Below the pieces are notes generated by a model that had not been told where the DNA came from, searched no databases, and was given only the letters and a program-made list of their open reading frames with translations. This document shows, piece by piece, positions 7,693 through 16,325 of a DNA stretch of 64,000 nucleotides (positions are counted from its first letter, which is position 1; each line of letters starts with the position of its first letter). This DNA comes from Paenibacillus arenilitoris. Lineage in GTDB: Bacteria > Bacillota > Bacilli > Paenibacillales > Paenibacillaceae. The DNA is taken from the NCBI RefSeq assembly GCF_014705655.1, contig NZ_JACXIY010000007.1, positions 62,001 through 126,000 on the forward strand, written 5' to 3'. The translations under genes and the position numbers were made by a program.

Positions 7693-8572
7693 CCTGAATC
7701 AGCGCGGCCGCGCCGATCAGCCCGGCATCCTGCTGCAGTCTTGCCGGCACGATAGCCGTCTCGCGGCCCGACGGGTTCAGCGCGTTCTCGGATACGTATT
7801 GCCGGACGGCGGAGAAGAGAGGCTCCCCGACTTGCGACACGCCGCCGCCGATGACGATTTTGGACGGATCGAGCACGTTGATGAGCGAGACGCAGCCCAT
7901 CCCGATATAACGGAACACCCGGGCAACCAGCTCGGACATTTGCGGGTCGCCCTGCGCCGCCAGCTCGAACGCTTCCTTGGAGGAAACGTCGCGGCCGAGC
8001 AGCTCGGACGCCTGACGGGTAACGGCCGTGCCGGACGCCACCGTCTCCCAAGGGGTGCCGGACGGATCGACGATCAAGAAGCCCGCATCCCCGGCGTTGC
8101 CGGTCGAGCCGGTAATGAGCCTTCCATGCGAATAAATGCCGGCGCCGATGCCGGTGCTTATCGTAATGAATATGAAGTGCTCGTCTTCCCGCGCGGCCCC
8201 GATCCACTTCTCGGCGAGCGCCGCCGCGGTCGCGTCGTTCTCCATCCGGATCGGAAGAGGCAGATGCTTCCCGAGCGACTCCACGACCGGAAAGCCCCAC
8301 CAGCTCTTCAGGTTGGGCGGGCAGGTCAGCTTGCCGCCCCGCGTGTCGAGCGGGCCCGGCGCGCCGATCCCGATCCCTTTCATCGCCTCGAGCGCAAGCC
8401 CGTTCTGCTCCGCAAGCTGCTTCACCGCGCCGGCGATCCGCTCCGTCATGACGTCCGGGGTTACCGCCAGATCGGTCTGGAGCGAGCCTTTGGCCAGCAC
8501 CTCTCCTTGTTCGTTTACGAATCCGTAGGCGACCTTCGTGCCGCCGATGTCAATTCCTACCGCTATGCTCAC
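7679..8572 (-). CDS. ROK-family sugar kinase (glucokinase-like)
   Basis: A 297-residue ROK protein. The ATP phosphate loop IDIGGTKV opens the protein, the sugar-binding region with GIGAPGPLD and ENDATAAALAEK follows, and GIGAGIY marks the second phosphate loop. Length fits ROK kinases without a DNA-binding domain, so a cytoplasmic hexose kinase is likely. The Cys-rich zinc site usual in ROK proteins (CxCGxxGCxE) is absent; the equivalent stretch reads AGFLIVDPSGTPWETVASG. The start is GTG at 8572 with GGAGG 7 bases upstream. It is monocistronic, divergent from the MFS gene. Confidence 0.85.
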   Translation of the reverse strand: MSIAVGIDIGGTKVAYGFVNEQGEVLAKGSLQTDLAVTPDVMTERIAGAVKQLAEQNGLALEAMKGIGIGAPGPLDTRGGKLTCPPNLKSWWGFPVVESLGKHLPLPIRMENDATAAALAEKWIGAAREDEHFIFITISTGIGAGIYSHGRLITGSTGNAGDAGFLIVDPSGTPWETVASGTAVTRQASELLGRDVSSKEAFELAAQGDPQMSELVARVFRYIGMGCVSLINVLDPSKIVIGGGVSQVGEPLFSAVRQYVSENALNPSGRETAIVPARLQQDAGLIGAAALIQVDYT

Positions 8573-8696
8573 GCAATACCCTCCATTTTATAGCTGCAAA
8601 CGCCAGTTTCGTTCGAAAAAAAGTCTATCACAATCGCGCCGGATAAGGAAGCGCGCGGCGCCCTTGCACAGCCGGCAATTGTCTCGAATCTCATAC

Positions 8697-8725
8697 TGTA
8701 CAAATAACCGGGGATGTAGTAATAT
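8697..8725 (+). promoter_or_regulatory. Possible promoter of the MFS gene
   Basis: TGTACA (8697-8702) and TAATAT (8720-8725) are 17 bp apart. Downstream, a 9-bp inverted repeat (AGAGGATCC 8748-8756, GGATCCTCT 8770-8778) would form a hairpin in the leader, about 40 bases before the start; it lacks a U-tract. Confidence 0.4.
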
Positions 8726-8817
8726 CCTATCGAATGTATCGATCGAAAGAGGATCCCCTGCCTTGCAGAGGATCCTCTCCTCGTGTTCGAACGCTTAGGA
8801 GAAGAAGGTAGAAACCG

Positions 8818-10062
8818 ATGATAGAGCCCGATGGAAAGGCCAGCCCGCGAAGCGTCAAGCTCGGCATGCCGATGACCGCGGACGTATGGAGAAACGCCCG
8901 CATCGATCTGGGCGCCTCCTGTTTGTTCAGCTTATTCAATGTCGTTATGAACCAGTTCTACATCGCGTTCGCGATTCAGCAGGGGGCGAGCAACTTCCAG
9001 GTCGGCATACTGGCGGCGGCTCCCGCGGTCGGTCTGTTGTTCTCGCCGTTCTGGGCGGCCTGGATCGAGAAGGCGGCCAGCCCGCGGCCGTTCGTCATTG
9101 TGCCGAACGCTGCCGGCAGGCTGCTCCTGCTGCTGCCGGCCTTGTTCGCCAATCCGTCCGTTTACGTCGCCGCCGCGCTGCTCTTCCAGCTCCTGATGGG
9201 CATTCAGGCTCCGGCTTATGCCGCGCTCGTGTCGCGCATGTACCCGGCCGACCTGAGGGGCAGGCTCATGGGCTACGTCCGGATGGCAATGGGCGTCATC
9301 ATGATTCCGCTCGCCTATGTCGTCGGCAGCTGGGCGGAAGCTCTCGGCCCGTCGGGGCCGCTGATCGCCGCCGCGATTACGGGCCTCCTGTCGATCGGCT
9401 TGTTCGGCACGCTCAAGCTGCCGGACCAAGCCGTCCCGGCGAAGCCGAGCCCGATCAGGAAGGGGAGCCGGTTCCCGCTGCAGGAGCAGTGGAAGCTGGT
9501 CAAGGAGAACCGGACGCTGGCCGTGTTTCTCGCCGCGACGACGTTCTCGGGCTTCGGCAATATGCTGGCGGTCCCGCTCTATCAAATTATTCAGGTCGAC
9601 GTGCTGGAGCTGTCCAACATCCAGATCGGCTTCGCCCGCGTCGCTTACTTTACGGCGCTGCTGCTCACCTTCCTGATCGCGGGCTGGATGATCGACCGGA
9701 TCGACATCAACTATACGCTCGTGGTCGGCATCGCGGCCTATGCCGTCGTCCCGATGCTGTACGGACTGTGGGGAAGCTACGCGGCGGTCATTATGGGCAA
9801 CGCGATTCAAGGGATCGGGGAAGCGATTTGGGATATCGGCATCCTGGCCTTCGTGTTCCGGCTCGCGCCGGGACGGGAGGCGATGGTGTTCGGGCTTCAC
9901 CTGATGCTCTTCGGCGTCCGCGGAACGGTCGGGCCGCTCCTCAGCTCGTCGCTGTCGTCAAGCGTATCGTTATCCGTATTGCTCATTTTCGCTTCGATAT
10001 GCGGCTGGATCGGTACGCTTCTGTTCGTCTCCGGCAACTGGAAGCGGAGGGCGCAGGGCTAG
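8818..10062 (+). CDS. MFS transporter
   Basis: A 414-residue integral membrane protein with about 12 hydrophobic segments in two halves joined by a polar loop near residues 205-225 (KPSPIRKGSRF). The conserved cytoplasmic loop between helices 2 and 3 and the GRLMGYVRM segment fit the major facilitator superfamily. The substrate cannot be read from sequence. AAGGT lies upstream of the ATG, though an internal start at MPMTADVW is possible. It is transcribed away from the ROK kinase, with 245 bp between them. Confidence 0.85.
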   Translation: MIEPDGKASPRSVKLGMPMTADVWRNARIDLGASCLFSLFNVVMNQFYIAFAIQQGASNFQVGILAAAPAVGLLFSPFWAAWIEKAASPRPFVIVPNAAGRLLLLLPALFANPSVYVAAALLFQLLMGIQAPAYAALVSRMYPADLRGRLMGYVRMAMGVIMIPLAYVVGSWAEALGPSGPLIAAAITGLLSIGLFGTLKLPDQAVPAKPSPIRKGSRFPLQEQWKLVKENRTLAVFLAATTFSGFGNMLAVPLYQIIQVDVLELSNIQIGFARVAYFTALLLTFLIAGWMIDRIDINYTLVVGIAAYAVVPMLYGLWGSYAAVIMGNAIQGIGEAIWDIGILAFVFRLAPGREAMVFGLHLMLFGVRGTVGPLLSSSLSSSVSLSVLLIFASICGWIGTLLFVSGNWKRRAQG

Positions 10063-10149
10063 CGGCCGTTCATCTATCGTTCATCATGCTGTGCTAGAAT
10101 GCCTTATCGCCGATTGCGAGACAGATAGAAGGCATAGGAGTTGAAGGCT

Positions 10150-10812
10150 ATGAACAAATGGAAAATGGCGCTGGGCGCGGCCGTTATGACGGCGCTGCTC
10201 GCCGGATGCGGCGCGCAAGGCGAGCAGTCCGGGGCGGAAGCGCTGCAAGGGCAGCAGGGCGGAGAAACAAGCGGCGCGCAGCAACAAGGTAACGGGGGCG
10301 GGCAGCCAAGCGGCGGAGGCGCGCTGCAGATGGGCGCGCCGGCCGATCTGATGGGCAAGGTGAAATCGGTCGACGGCCAGACGATCACGCTGTACCAATC
10401 GGCCATGCCGATGGGGCAGGGCAATCGGCCCGAAGGCGGGCAGATGCCGGAAGTCGGCGAGCGGCCCGATCCGCCGGCCGAGGACGGCGCGGCGGCGGAA
10501 GGCGGAGGGCCGTCCGCGGACGGCGAAGCCGCGCCGCCCGGAGGCGGAGGCCGCATGAGCATGGAAGAGATGTTCACCGAGGAGACGGTCGAAGTGACGG
10601 TGACGGAGGCGACGAACATCGTATCGGTGACGTTCGAGAACGAGCAGATGGTCGAGAAGGAGCTGACGCTTGCCGATCTGAAGGCGGACGACATATTGTC
10701 GATCGCGCTGAAGGACGAAACGCAGGACGCGGAGACCATCACGGTTCGCACGGGCGGATTCGGGAGAGGCGGAAGGCCTGTTGGCGAGCGGAATGCGGAC
10801 GCCGCTGAGTAG
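10150..10812 (+). CDS. Secreted lipoprotein of unknown function
   Basis: A 220-residue protein with a lipoprotein signal peptide and lipobox LLAGC (Cys about residue 19). A Gly/Gln/Glu-rich low-complexity stretch follows. Two small beta-type segments of the form GKVKSVDGQTITLY and VEVTVTEATNI resemble short domains seen in many Bacillota surface proteins, and the tail ends in a Gly/Arg-rich GGFGRGGRP. I start at 10150 because AGGAG lies 9 bases upstream. No enzyme motif is seen; it is probably anchored outside the membrane. Confidence 0.75.
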   Translation: MNKWKMALGAAVMTALLAGCGAQGEQSGAEALQGQQGGETSGAQQQGNGGGQPSGGGALQMGAPADLMGKVKSVDGQTITLYQSAMPMGQGNRPEGGQMPEVGERPDPPAEDGAAAEGGGPSADGEAAPPGGGGRMSMEEMFTEETVEVTVTEATNIVSVTFENEQMVEKELTLADLKADDILSIALKDETQDAETITVRTGGFGRGGRPVGERNADAAE

Positions 10813-10823
10813 TCTGCCGAATC

Positions 10824-10878
10824 AAACAGGAAATGGCGCTGCCAGGGGACGGTCCCCTGGCAGCGCCATTTCCTGTTT
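10824..10878. repeat. Perfect 27-bp inverted repeat (55-bp palindrome)
   Basis: Bases 10824-10850 are the exact reverse complement of 10852-10878, with one base (10851) at the centre. The core is CCAGGGGACGGTCCCCTGG. Its position 11 bp after the lipoprotein stop could mean a terminator, but only three T follow and the stem is far longer than needed. It resembles REP/MITE-type mobile palindromes. Confidence 0.9.
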
Positions 10879-10927
10879 CTGGCCGATGGCGGCCCGTCTG
10901 GAATCCCAAACTGCTCTGCACATGATT

Positions 10928-11112
10928 TTAATTCAAATATTGAAACTAAGCGCGAAGGAAGGGATCAATCAAGGGTTTTAGTTTCAAATTTTGAAACTAT
11001 ATCGGTTACCAGCAGTAGGAAAAGCTCGAATGGATCCGTTTAATTTCAAATTCTGAATTAAGCTCGGGAGAGAATTGGCTTACTTACAATATAGTTTCAA
11101 ATTTTGATATAA
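10928..11112. promoter_or_regulatory. Four helically phased dyads upstream of the sugar ABC operon
   Basis: Four related palindromes centre on 10938, 10989, 11051 and 11102. The second (10979-10999) is perfect with 10-bp arms: AGTTTCAAA-T-TTTGAAACT plus one flanking pair. The others are TTCAAATATTGAA and two weaker copies, AATTTCAAATTCTGAA and AGTTTCAAATTTTGA. Spacings of 51, 62 and 51 bp are near 5, 6 and 5 helical turns, placing all sites on one DNA face. They lie 195-370 bp before the solute-binding protein start. A cooperative operator array is likely; the YesN-type regulator at 19469 is one candidate. Confidence 0.6.
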
Positions 11113-11306
11113 ACCTTGCATTCGCGAGGTGAAATGCCCTTGAAGAAGATTCGGCAGCCTGCCCATCCATTAAGAGATATCCCCCCACCCAAAAATATGT
11201 CCACATCATCTATAAATGCGGCATATGACCGGCCGCGTCGTCCGTTTATGATGGGAGCGAGGAAGACGAAGCGTCTGTCCGACATCATTTTTAGGGGGAT
11301 TACACA
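11113..11306 (+). other. Leader region of the sugar ABC operon
   Basis: About 190 bp between the dyad array and the solute-binding protein. Short reading frames exist on both strands but lack convincing ribosome sites or recognisable products. I see no terminator hairpin or known riboswitch core. AGGGGG lies 9 bases before the ATG at 11307. Confidence 0.4.
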
Positions 11307-12605
11307 ATGAATAAAGCGCGCACGAAACTATCAACGCTGCTGCTCGCCGTCACGGGCGCCGCGGTGGTCTTGGCCGGCTGCGGCGGCGGCAACGGCGGCA
11401 ACGACGCAGGCGGGCAGCCCGCTGGCGGCGACACCGGCGCAAGCGGCGGCGGCAAAAAGACGGAAATTTTGTTCTGGTCGCCGTTCTCCGGCTCCGACGG
11501 GCCGTTCATGAAGAAGATCGTCGACAAGTACAACAGCTCGCAGGACCAATATAAGGTCAATTTCGTCATCCAACCGAACGGCGAATACTATAAGCAGCTC
11601 GACGTGGCGCTCAGCTCCGGCAAGGAAAGTCCGGACCTCATGATCATGCACGTCGACCAAGTGCCTACCTACGCCAGCAAGGATCAGCTCCAGCCGGTCG
11701 ACGACATGGCGTCGGCGGCGGGCATCGACAAGGCCGACTTCGCGGAGGCGCCTGTCGACTATTCGACGCTTGACGGCAAGTGGTACACGATCCCGCTCGA
11801 TATTCATCCGCTCGTCATGTACTACAACAAGGATCTGTTCGAGCAAGCCGGCATTGCGGCCGCTCCGACGAACCGCGCGGAATTCGACGATGCCGTGCTG
11901 AAGCTCACCGACAAGAGCAAAGGAGTATACGGCTACGTCGTGCCGACGCTGTGGCCGCAGCAGTTCATCTTCCCGACGCTGGTGTGGCAGAACGGCGGCG
12001 AGCTGTGGAACGGCACGGACGTCGCGTACAACTCGCAGGAGGCGGTAGAGATGGTGCAGTGGCTGCGCGGCATGATCGACAGCGGCGTTTCTCCGGCGAA
12101 CGTGCAGCAGGACGGCGAGAACACGTTGTTCCTGCAGGGCAAGAACGCGATCCAATTCAACGGTCCGTGGATGAAATCGCAGTTCGACGAAGCGGGCCTC
12201 AACTACGGCGTGGCGCCGGTGCCGCAAATCGGCAAAGCGAAGCAAGCGGTGTTCGCGGGCTCGCACGGCTTCGTCGTGCCAAAAAGCGTAACCGACGAGG
12301 CCGTAACGGCCGGCATCGGCGACTTCCTGAAATACGTCTCGACCAATTCGATGGACTGGGCGGAGTCCGGCCAGGCGCTTGCCTCGAAGCCGATGATCGA
12401 AAGCGCGGAATTCAAAGCGCTCGAGTTCCAAAGCAGCGTGGCGTCCGCTTTCTCGTACGTGCAATTCGCGCCGAACGTGCTGAACTGGGGAACGATCTCC
12501 GAGCCGATCTGGGGCGAGCTGAACAGCGCGCTGCTCGGCAAGAAGGACGCGCAGAAGGCGCTCGACGACGCAGCGGCCAAATCGCAGCAGGCGCTTAAGA
12601 AATAA
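11307..12605 (+). CDS. Carbohydrate ABC transporter substrate-binding lipoprotein
   Basis: A 432-residue family 1 extracellular solute-binding protein. The signal peptide ends in the lipobox VLAGC, followed by a Gly-rich linker. The core starts with EILFWSPFSGSDGPFMKKIVDKYN and contains the family segment LVMYYNKDLFEQAGI near residue 170. It should capture an oligosaccharide outside the cell and hand it to the permeases at 12729 and 13626. A hairpin between it and the permeases may keep its expression higher. It is related to the second binding protein at 16326. Confidence 0.92.
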   Translation: MNKARTKLSTLLLAVTGAAVVLAGCGGGNGGNDAGGQPAGGDTGASGGGKKTEILFWSPFSGSDGPFMKKIVDKYNSSQDQYKVNFVIQPNGEYYKQLDVALSSGKESPDLMIMHVDQVPTYASKDQLQPVDDMASAAGIDKADFAEAPVDYSTLDGKWYTIPLDIHPLVMYYNKDLFEQAGIAAAPTNRAEFDDAVLKLTDKSKGVYGYVVPTLWPQQFIFPTLVWQNGGELWNGTDVAYNSQEAVEMVQWLRGMIDSGVSPANVQQDGENTLFLQGKNAIQFNGPWMKSQFDEAGLNYGVAPVPQIGKAKQAVFAGSHGFVVPKSVTDEAVTAGIGDFLKYVSTNSMDWAESGQALASKPMIESAEFKALEFQSSVASAFSYVQFAPNVLNWGTISEPIWGELNSALLGKKDAQKALDDAAAKSQQALKK

Positions 12606-12632
12606 CGCCGCGCAAGCGGCGGAAGGAAGGAG

Positions 12633-12675
12633 GAAGACGGGAGCGCGCCTTGGTTCTCTCCCGTCTTCTTTCTTT
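12633..12675 (+). terminator. Intra-operon terminator-like hairpin
   Basis: GAAGACGGGAG (12633-12643) pairs with CTCCCGTCTTC (12658-12668), followed by TTTCTTT. Between binding protein and permeases such hairpins commonly give partial termination or protect upstream mRNA. Confidence 0.65.
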
Positions 12676-12728
12676 ATGAATCGCACGCCGGCGCATCTTA
12701 TTTTTGCATCAGCCAGGGGGGAAGCCGC

Positions 12729-13625
12729 ATGAAAAGCACAGCCGTATCGCGTTTCACTTCGTTTTTGTTCATACTGCCGTATTTGGCGGCCTTTTGCGTT
12801 TTTCTGTTATTCCCGATTTTGTACGGGGTGTTTATCAGTCTGCATAATTTCGAGCTGCTGTCGACCGAGCATGAATTCGTCGGGCTCGCCAACTATATCG
12901 AAATTTTTACGCCGGGCACCTATTTGAGCGACATCTTCTTCCGCGGGCTGTGGGTAACGGTGCAGTTCGTTCTCTATTCCGTGCCGCTGCTCATCGTCGT
13001 CGGCCTCGCGCTCGCGATGCTCGTCAATGCGCTGCCGGGCAAGCTCCGCGGCCTGTTCCGTACGTTTTACTTTTTGCCGTATGCCTTATCGGCATCGGTC
13101 ATGTCGGTCATCTGGCTCATGATGTTCGACACGAACGCCGGTTTTTTGAACAGCCTGCTCATGAAGCTGGGCATCGCGAACGTTCCATGGCTGACCGATA
13201 CGCCGTGGGCGTGGATCTCCTTGATCATCACGACGCTGTGGTGGACGATCGGCTTCAACATGATAATATTCATCAACGCCTTGAACGAAGTGCCCGAGGA
13301 CTACTACGAAGCCGCTTCGATAGACGGAGCGAACGCCTGGCATAAGTTTACGAACATTACGCTGCCGTCGATCCGTCCGGTCATGCTGTTCATCATGATT
13401 ACGTCGACGATCGCTTCCTTTAATATTTTCGCCCAGCCGTTCCTGCTGACGCGCGGCGGCCCGGGAGACGCGACGAAGGTGCTGCTCATCAACGTGCTGG
13501 ACCAAGCGTTCATCCGCAAGGAAATAGGCTCGGCCTCCGCCATGGCGATCGTGATGGCGCTGCTCATCATCGTCATTTCGATCGTGCAGTTCAAGCTGAC
13601 AAGCGGAAGAAAGGGGAACGCGTAA
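12729..13625 (+). CDS. Sugar ABC transporter permease, MalF/UgpA type
   Basis: A 298-residue membrane protein with six predicted helices. The cytoplasmic EAA loop, EVPEDYYEAASIDGANAWHK, where the ATPase docks, is near residues 198-217. It is the first permease of a heterodimer with the next gene, which begins at the base after its stop. No ATPase gene is present locally, so a shared MsmX-type ATPase is likely. Confidence 0.93.
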   Translation: MKSTAVSRFTSFLFILPYLAAFCVFLLFPILYGVFISLHNFELLSTEHEFVGLANYIEIFTPGTYLSDIFFRGLWVTVQFVLYSVPLLIVVGLALAMLVNALPGKLRGLFRTFYFLPYALSASVMSVIWLMMFDTNAGFLNSLLMKLGIANVPWLTDTPWAWISLIITTLWWTIGFNMIIFINALNEVPEDYYEAASIDGANAWHKFTNITLPSIRPVMLFIMITSTIASFNIFAQPFLLTRGGPGDATKVLLINVLDQAFIRKEIGSASAMAIVMALLIIVISIVQFKLTSGRKGNA

Positions 13626-14459
13626 ATGGCAAAACAGAAAAAGCTTCTGCTCGTATTATTGGCCATTGCCGTCGCGATTTTTTTCGTGCTGCCGCTCGTA
13701 TGGATGCTCTCGACCGCGTTCAAAAACGATTTTGAAGCGTTGTCGGGCAAAATGAATTTCTTCCCGCTGAAGCCGACGCTTGATAATTTCGTGCAGGGCA
13801 TAAACGGCGACCTGATGAACGTGCCGATCGTCCGGTGGATTGCGAATTCGCTTTCCGTCGGCGTTATCGGCACGGCCGTCGTTTTGATCATCGACTCAAT
13901 GGCCGCTTACGCGCTCGCAAGGCTTCACGATCTGCCGCTCCGCCGGACGATGCTGTCCGTGTTCATCGCGTCGCTCATGATTCCGGGCGTGCTCACCTTC
14001 CTGCCGATGTACATGGAATTCAACGCGCTCGGCCTTATCAATACGTATGCCGCGTTAATTTTGCCGGCGACGGCCGGGGCGTTCGGGGTGTTCCTGCTCT
14101 ACCAATTTTTCGCCTCGTTTCCGAAAGAGATCGAGGAGGCCGCCCGCATCGACGGCGCGAACAAATGGCAGATCTATGCTCGCATCCTGCTTCCGTCCGC
14201 CGTGTCGATCATGGTGACGCTAGCCATCTTTACGTTCATGGGCATTTACAACGATTTCGTGTGGCCGCTGTACGCGACGACCTCGCCGGAGATGCGCACC
14301 ATTACGGCCGGCATCGCGATGATGGCGACGGGAAGCTATACGCAAAGCTACGGGAAGCTGATGGCGATGACGACGATCGCCGCGCTGCCGGTCGTGCTCG
14401 TGTTCATTATCGGCCAGCGCTCGTTCGTCAAGGCGATTACGCAATCCGCCGTCAAATAG
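13626..14459 (+). CDS. Sugar ABC transporter permease, MalG/UgpE type
   Basis: A 277-residue partner permease with six hydrophobic segments. The EAA loop reads KEIEEAARIDGANKWQIY near residues 168-185. It directly follows the first permease with no gap. The short C terminus ending KAITQSAVK is usual for MalG-type subunits. A small hairpin with a T-run follows before the GH43 gene. Confidence 0.93.
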   Translation: MAKQKKLLLVLLAIAVAIFFVLPLVWMLSTAFKNDFEALSGKMNFFPLKPTLDNFVQGINGDLMNVPIVRWIANSLSVGVIGTAVVLIIDSMAAYALARLHDLPLRRTMLSVFIASLMIPGVLTFLPMYMEFNALGLINTYAALILPATAGAFGVFLLYQFFASFPKEIEEAARIDGANKWQIYARILLPSAVSIMVTLAIFTFMGIYNDFVWPLYATTSPEMRTITAGIAMMATGSYTQSYGKLMAMTTIAALPVVLVFIIGQRSFVKAITQSAVK

Positions 14460-14470
14460 TAAGAAGGCGA

Positions 14471-14498
14471 AGAGACCGCGCCGCAGGAGGTCTCTTTT
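14471..14498 (+). terminator. Small attenuator-like hairpin
   Basis: AGAGACC (14471-14477) pairs with GGTCTCT (14489-14495) and is followed by four T. It lies between permease and GH43 gene and could reduce read-through. Confidence 0.5.
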
Positions 14499-14535
14499 GC
14501 GCACATCATACGCATTCGCGCTTGGAGGCATTGGA

Positions 14536-16290
14536 ATGACGAAAGCACGCAAAGGAACGGTCCGATTTGCAACGCTGCTTGCAGCCGCTATTATTATAAT
14601 GATGGGGGGATGGGCATTGTATCAATGGAACGATGAGAAACAGGGGCAGCCTGCGGCGGCTTACAACGGCCATGGCGGCACGTTTAAAAATACGCTCGCG
14701 GAAATCGATACGCCGGATCCGAGCATTGTCTACAAAGACGGCTTCTATTATATGACCTTTACGCATCACGGCGCCGACGTCATGGTTATGAAATCGCGGA
14801 CGCTGGACTTTCGCCAAGCCGAGCGCAAGGTCGTCTGGTATCCGCCTGTCGGCACGATGTATTCCGCAAGCTTGTGGGCGCCGGAAATCCAGTACGTGCA
14901 GGGCAAGTGGTATATTTATTTCGCCGCCGACGACGGCGTGAACGAGAATCACAGGATGTACGCCTTGGAAGCCGCGACGGACGATCCGATGGGCGAGTAC
15001 GTTTTTAAAGGGCAAGTGACGGACGAGACGAACAAATGGGCGATCGACGGACTTGTGCTTGAGCACGAGGAAAAGCTCTATTTCGTCTGGTCCGGCTGGG
15101 AAGGAGACGTGAACGTGCAGCAGAACACGTACATCGCCCCGATGAGCAACCCGTATACGATCAGCGGGCCGCGCGTGCTGCTGAACGAGCCGGACCTCGA
15201 TTGGGAGCGGGCGGGCGGCCCGCCGTATATTAATGAAGGGCAAGCGATTCTGAAGAAGGACGGGCGCGTCTTCCTCGCGTACTCCGGCGCCGGAAGCTGG
15301 ACGCCGTTCTACAGCATCGGCCTGCTCGCGCTCGAGGCGGGCGCCGATCCGCTGGACGCTTCCAAGTGGAGGAAGACCGAGCAGCCGCTTATGCGGATGG
15401 ACGCGGAGGCCGGCGTATACGGTCCCGGCCACAACACGTTCGTCTCCTCGCCGGACGGCACGGAGGATTGGATCGTCTACCATGCGACGAGCGGCGAATT
15501 CGACGGCTGGAACAACCGGAAGGCGCGCGCGCAGCGGATCGAATGGGACGAGAACGGAATGCCGGCGTTCGGCAGTCCGTTATCGGTAAGCGCGGCCATC
15601 GAAGTGCCGTCGGGCTCCGGGGTATTCAAGGCCGAGCACGCCGTTCGGTCGGACGGCGAGGTCCGATTCGTCGGGCTTCCTTCCGCGGTCGATACGACGA
15701 TATCCGTGCTGCTTCATTATAATAACGACGGCGATGCGGCCGTTAATGGGGAGCTTCGGGTCGGCGACGCGGAAGCCTCCGCGATCTCGCTTCCTCCCAT
15801 GAAGGACGGCGAGACGGGCTACGTCTACGTCAGGGTTCCGCTGCAAGCGGGGCAAAATACGATCAGCCTGTCGGGCGACGGCGCTCAGCGCGTATCGGCG
15901 ATCGAGCTGGTCCGCTACGAGGCGGAATACGCGCATATCGGCGGTGATAGCGAAATGCAGGAAAATCCGTTTGCGTCCGGCGGGAGAACGGCAGCGATCG
16001 GACAGGGACCGGAAGAGGCGCTCCGGTTCGATCATATACAGGTTCCCCGCGGCGGCGACTATGCCGTCCATTTGGCGGTCGCGAACGCGTCCGGGCAAGA
16101 GGCGGAGCTGTCCTTGACGGTTAACGGCGGAAGCGTCAAGAAGGTGAAGATCCCTGCCGGAGAACGAAGCTCGTTCGCCGAGACGACGGTAGCGGTCAAG
16201 CTGAAGGCGGGAGCCAATTCGATCGCGATCGGACAAGCGGAGGCGCGGTTCGACATCGATTACTTGGATATTGGCGCCGAATCGAAATAA
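14536..16290 (+). CDS. Glycoside hydrolase family 43-like enzyme with C-terminal carbohydrate-binding modules
   Basis: A 584-residue exported enzyme. An N-terminal hydrophobic helix (about residues 11-30) exports or anchors it. The five-bladed propeller of GH43 shows the three acidic residues of the inverting mechanism: base Asp61 in TPDPSIVYKDG, pKa-tuning Asp171 in AIDGLVLE and acid Glu234 in NEGQAIL. After residue ~370 come two beta-sandwich carbohydrate-binding regions of CBM6/CBM35 type; the second begins near RYEAEYAHIGG. GGAGG 7 bases upstream supports the ATG at 14536. GH43 enzymes release arabinose or xylose from hemicellulose or pectin side chains, so the transporter probably imports such oligosaccharides. 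Confidence 0.88.
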   Translation: MTKARKGTVRFATLLAAAIIIMMGGWALYQWNDEKQGQPAAAYNGHGGTFKNTLAEIDTPDPSIVYKDGFYYMTFTHHGADVMVMKSRTLDFRQAERKVVWYPPVGTMYSASLWAPEIQYVQGKWYIYFAADDGVNENHRMYALEAATDDPMGEYVFKGQVTDETNKWAIDGLVLEHEEKLYFVWSGWEGDVNVQQNTYIAPMSNPYTISGPRVLLNEPDLDWERAGGPPYINEGQAILKKDGRVFLAYSGAGSWTPFYSIGLLALEAGADPLDASKWRKTEQPLMRMDAEAGVYGPGHNTFVSSPDGTEDWIVYHATSGEFDGWNNRKARAQRIEWDENGMPAFGSPLSVSAAIEVPSGSGVFKAEHAVRSDGEVRFVGLPSAVDTTISVLLHYNNDGDAAVNGELRVGDAEASAISLPPMKDGETGYVYVRVPLQAGQNTISLSGDGAQRVSAIELVRYEAEYAHIGGDSEMQENPFASGGRTAAIGQGPEEALRFDHIQVPRGGDYAVHLAVANASGQEAELSLTVNGGSVKKVKIPAGERSSFAETTVAVKLKAGANSIAIGQAEARFDIDYLDIGAESK

Positions 16291-16325
16291 GGATTCGGAA
16301 TTGACAACGACGGAGGCTGCGGAAG

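Noticed and set aside
8748-8778. Riboswitch or terminator before the MFS gene
   Set aside because: There is only a single 9-bp stem without a T-run or known conserved core.
10824-10878. Simple Rho-independent terminator for the lipoprotein gene
   Set aside because: It may terminate transcription, but the 27-bp perfect arms and missing U-tract made a repeat element the better primary call.
10928-11112. Four spaced repeats with ~30-bp intervals, CRISPR-like at first sight
   Set aside because: The copies are degenerate palindromes of differing quality, intervals are unequal (51/62/51), there are only four, and no cas gene is near. Operators fit better.
11116-11310. Possible small gene before the first solute-binding protein
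   Set aside because: Weak start context, no recognisable product, and it runs into the ribosome site of the next gene.
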